From Bacillota bacterium (GTDB taxonomy: Bacteria > Bacillota > Clostridia > Lachnospirales > Lachnospiraceae), in the NCBI GenBank assembly GCA_023411555.1, contig JAEYOQ010000032.1:1-64000 (forward strand): DNA of 64,000 nucleotides. The letters run 5' to 3'. The position numbers were made by a program, and so were the translations under genes. Numbering within the stretch: the stretch's first letter is position 1; every line of letters starts with the position of its first letter. Of this stretch, positions 62,677-64,000 are shown one piece after another. Under the pieces are notes generated by a model. The model saw only the letters and a program-made list of their open reading frames with translations, made no database searches and had not been told where the DNA came from.

Positions 62677-62805
62677 CGCAAAGGGTAGGTATCTTAGGTT
62701 ATTTTGATTACATAGAAGCTTGAACCATAAAGAACGGTATCTTAAGTGGTCCTATGAGAATGGACTAGCTATATTATATAGAAGATAAGGTATTGGAGGT
62801 AAGGT

Positions 62806-64000
62806 ATGAAACAATTTGTTATGGCGCTTGATCAGGGGACAACAAGCTCTAGATGTATTATTTTTGATAAACAGGGGAAAATGAAAAGCGTTGCACAGAA
62901 GGAATTTACGCAGATTTATCCGAAGCCCGGCTGGGTGGAGCATGATCCTATGGAGATATGGTCCTCCCAAATATCTGTAGCAACGGAGGCTATGGCCAAG
63001 CTTGGTATCGATGCCAATGAAATTGCAGCCATCGGTATTACAAATCAACGTGAGACTACGATTGTATGGAATAAGAATACCGGACAACCGGTATATAATG
63101 CTGTTGTGTGGCAGTGCCGCAGAACCTCGGATATGGTGGAGGACCTTAAGGCTAAGGGTTATGAACCTTATATTAAGGATACAACGGGACTAATCCCGGA
63201 TGCATACTTTTCAGGGACGAAAATCAAATGGATATTAGACCATGTGGAGGGAGCAAGAGAACAGGCCAAGGCGGGAGAGCTCTTGTTCGGTACTGTTGAT
63301 ACTTGGATTATTTGGAACCTGACAAAAGGGAAAACCTTTGTCACTGACTATACGAATGCATCCCGAACCATGCTTTTTGATATAAAGAAACTGACTTGGG
63401 ATGAGAAGCTACTGGCTGAACTGGATATTCCTGTTCAGATGCTACCTGAGGTTAAGCCCTCCAGTTGTATCTATGGCTATTCTGATCGCTCCCTATTTGG
63501 CGATGCAATTGCAATCGCAGGGGCAGCAGGTGATCAGCAGGCAGCACTTTTTGGACAGTGTTGTTTTGAAAAGGGTGAGGTGAAGAATACCTATGGAACC
63601 GGTTGCTTCTTACTTATGAATACCGGTACAGAAGCGATTACGTCTGAGCATGGATTGATTACAACCATTGCTGCTTCCACAGGTTCTGAGGTTCATTATG
63701 CACTTGAGGGTAGTGTATTTGTGGCAGGAGCCTCTATTCAGTGGCTAAGGGATGAACTTCAGTTAATTCGTAGTGCGGCAGAGAGTGAGACCTGTGCTCT
63801 TCAGGTGCCTGATACCAACGGTGTCTATGTGGTACCGTCCTTTACCGGTCTTGGTGCACCTTACTGGGATCAATATGCGAGAGGTGTTATTGTAGGTATT
63901 ACCCGCGGTTGTAATAAGGACCATATTATCAGAGCAACCTTAGAGTCAATCGCATATCAGACCCAGGATGTACTTCGGGCCATGGAAAGTGATTCTATGC
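62806..64000 (+). CDS. glpK: Glycerol kinase (5' part, cut by window end)
   Basis: The first ~398 codons of a ~500-aa FGGY kinase. It starts MKQFVMALDQGTTSSRCIIF (phosphate-1 loop). It then has ITNQRETTIVW, the substrate segment VWQCRRTSDMV, PDAYFSGTKIKWIL, the catalytic Asp in GAAGDQQAALFG, the YGTGCFLLMNTG adenosine/phosphate-2 region, and FTGLGAPYWD. It phosphorylates glycerol to glycerol-3-phosphate. TTGGAGGT lies before the ATG. No glpF or glpR is adjacent on this side. The 3' end lies beyond the window. Confidence 0.96.
   Translation, partial: MKQFVMALDQGTTSSRCIIFDKQGKMKSVAQKEFTQIYPKPGWVEHDPMEIWSSQISVATEAMAKLGIDANEIAAIGITNQRETTIVWNKNTGQPVYNAVVWQCRRTSDMVEDLKAKGYEPYIKDTTGLIPDAYFSGTKIKWILDHVEGAREQAKAGELLFGTVDTWIIWNLTKGKTFVTDYTNASRTMLFDIKKLTWDEKLLAELDIPVQMLPEVKPSSCIYGYSDRSLFGDAIAIAGAAGDQQAALFGQCCFEKGEVKNTYGTGCFLLMNTGTEAITSEHGLITTIAASTGSEVHYALEGSVFVAGASIQWLRDELQLIRSAAESETCALQVPDTNGVYVVPSFTGLGAPYWDQYARGVIVGITRGCNKDHIIRATLESIAYQTQDVLRAMESDSM

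Noticed and set aside
63002..63583. Two short frames near the window end
   Set aside because: They are alternative frames of glpK, which is open to the window end and carries all expected motifs.

Overview
The window looks like chromosomal DNA of a low-GC, flagellated, endospore-lineage Firmicute of the family Lachnospiraceae (Lachnoclostridium/Clostridium cluster XIVa type). I infer this from the gene content: a T-box-controlled metG, a bofA-like gene beside a DUF2508 gene, DUF5702/DUF6382 proteins in a Tad pilus locus, a LytTR-DUF3021 pair next to an ABC exporter, and strong GGAGG ribosome sites throughout. No species name can be assigned from sequence reading alone.

Layout. 1-1130: the 3' end of a 23S rRNA gene followed by seven tRNA genes (Asp, Val, Thr, Tyr, fMet, Phe, Lys) and a terminator. 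1.3-10.5 kb: sirtuin, an EAL protein with a degenerate GGDEF domain, transaldolase and transketolase, an OmpR-type two-component pair, and a DJ-1/PfpI protein. 10.8-17.5 kb: an ABC-2 exporter with LytTR and DUF3021 regulators, then a minus-strand heterodimeric multidrug-type ABC pair preceded by an apparent leader-peptide attenuator. 17.8-26 kb: a small alarmone synthetase with a tail-anchored coiled-coil partner, an S1-domain protein, an unrecognised nuclease-like protein, a CAP-domain protein, galE, and a DUF4846-CapA lipoprotein. 26.2-32.7 kb: T-box and metG, a 263-bp imperfect palindrome, pckA, and a DUF885 lipoprotein. 33-40.6 kb: a very large FliK-like protein, a long flagellin with an internally duplicated variable region, FliS, DUF2508 and BofA. 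40.6-41.6 kb: about 1 kb of apparently decayed DNA. 41.6-43.8 kb: a chemoreceptor. 44-55.3 kb: a complete-looking Tad/Flp pilus locus (TadZ-like, TadA, TadB, TadC, Flp, DUF5702, two TadE-like proteins, prepilin peptidase, FHA protein). 55.3-58.7 kb: a second leader-peptide/terminator unit, a tandem structured repeat, an alpha/beta hydrolase, and a GDT1-metallo-beta-lactamase fusion. 58.7-61.7 kb: a BlaI/M56 regulatory pair with a perfect dyad operator. 61.9-64 kb: two small membrane proteins and glpK, which is cut by the window end.

How the genes work together. Most of the window is housekeeping plus surface biology (flagellin, Tad pili, chemotaxis, c-di-GMP turnover). The least ordinary features are regulatory or architectural: two promoter-leader peptide-terminator units upstream of a drug-type exporter and of a hydrolase/GDT1-MBL pair, several long inverted repeats, a TadB gene that appears to lack a standard start codon, and the GDT1-MBL fusion. 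I saw no CRISPR array, insertion sequence, prophage or canonical defence island.
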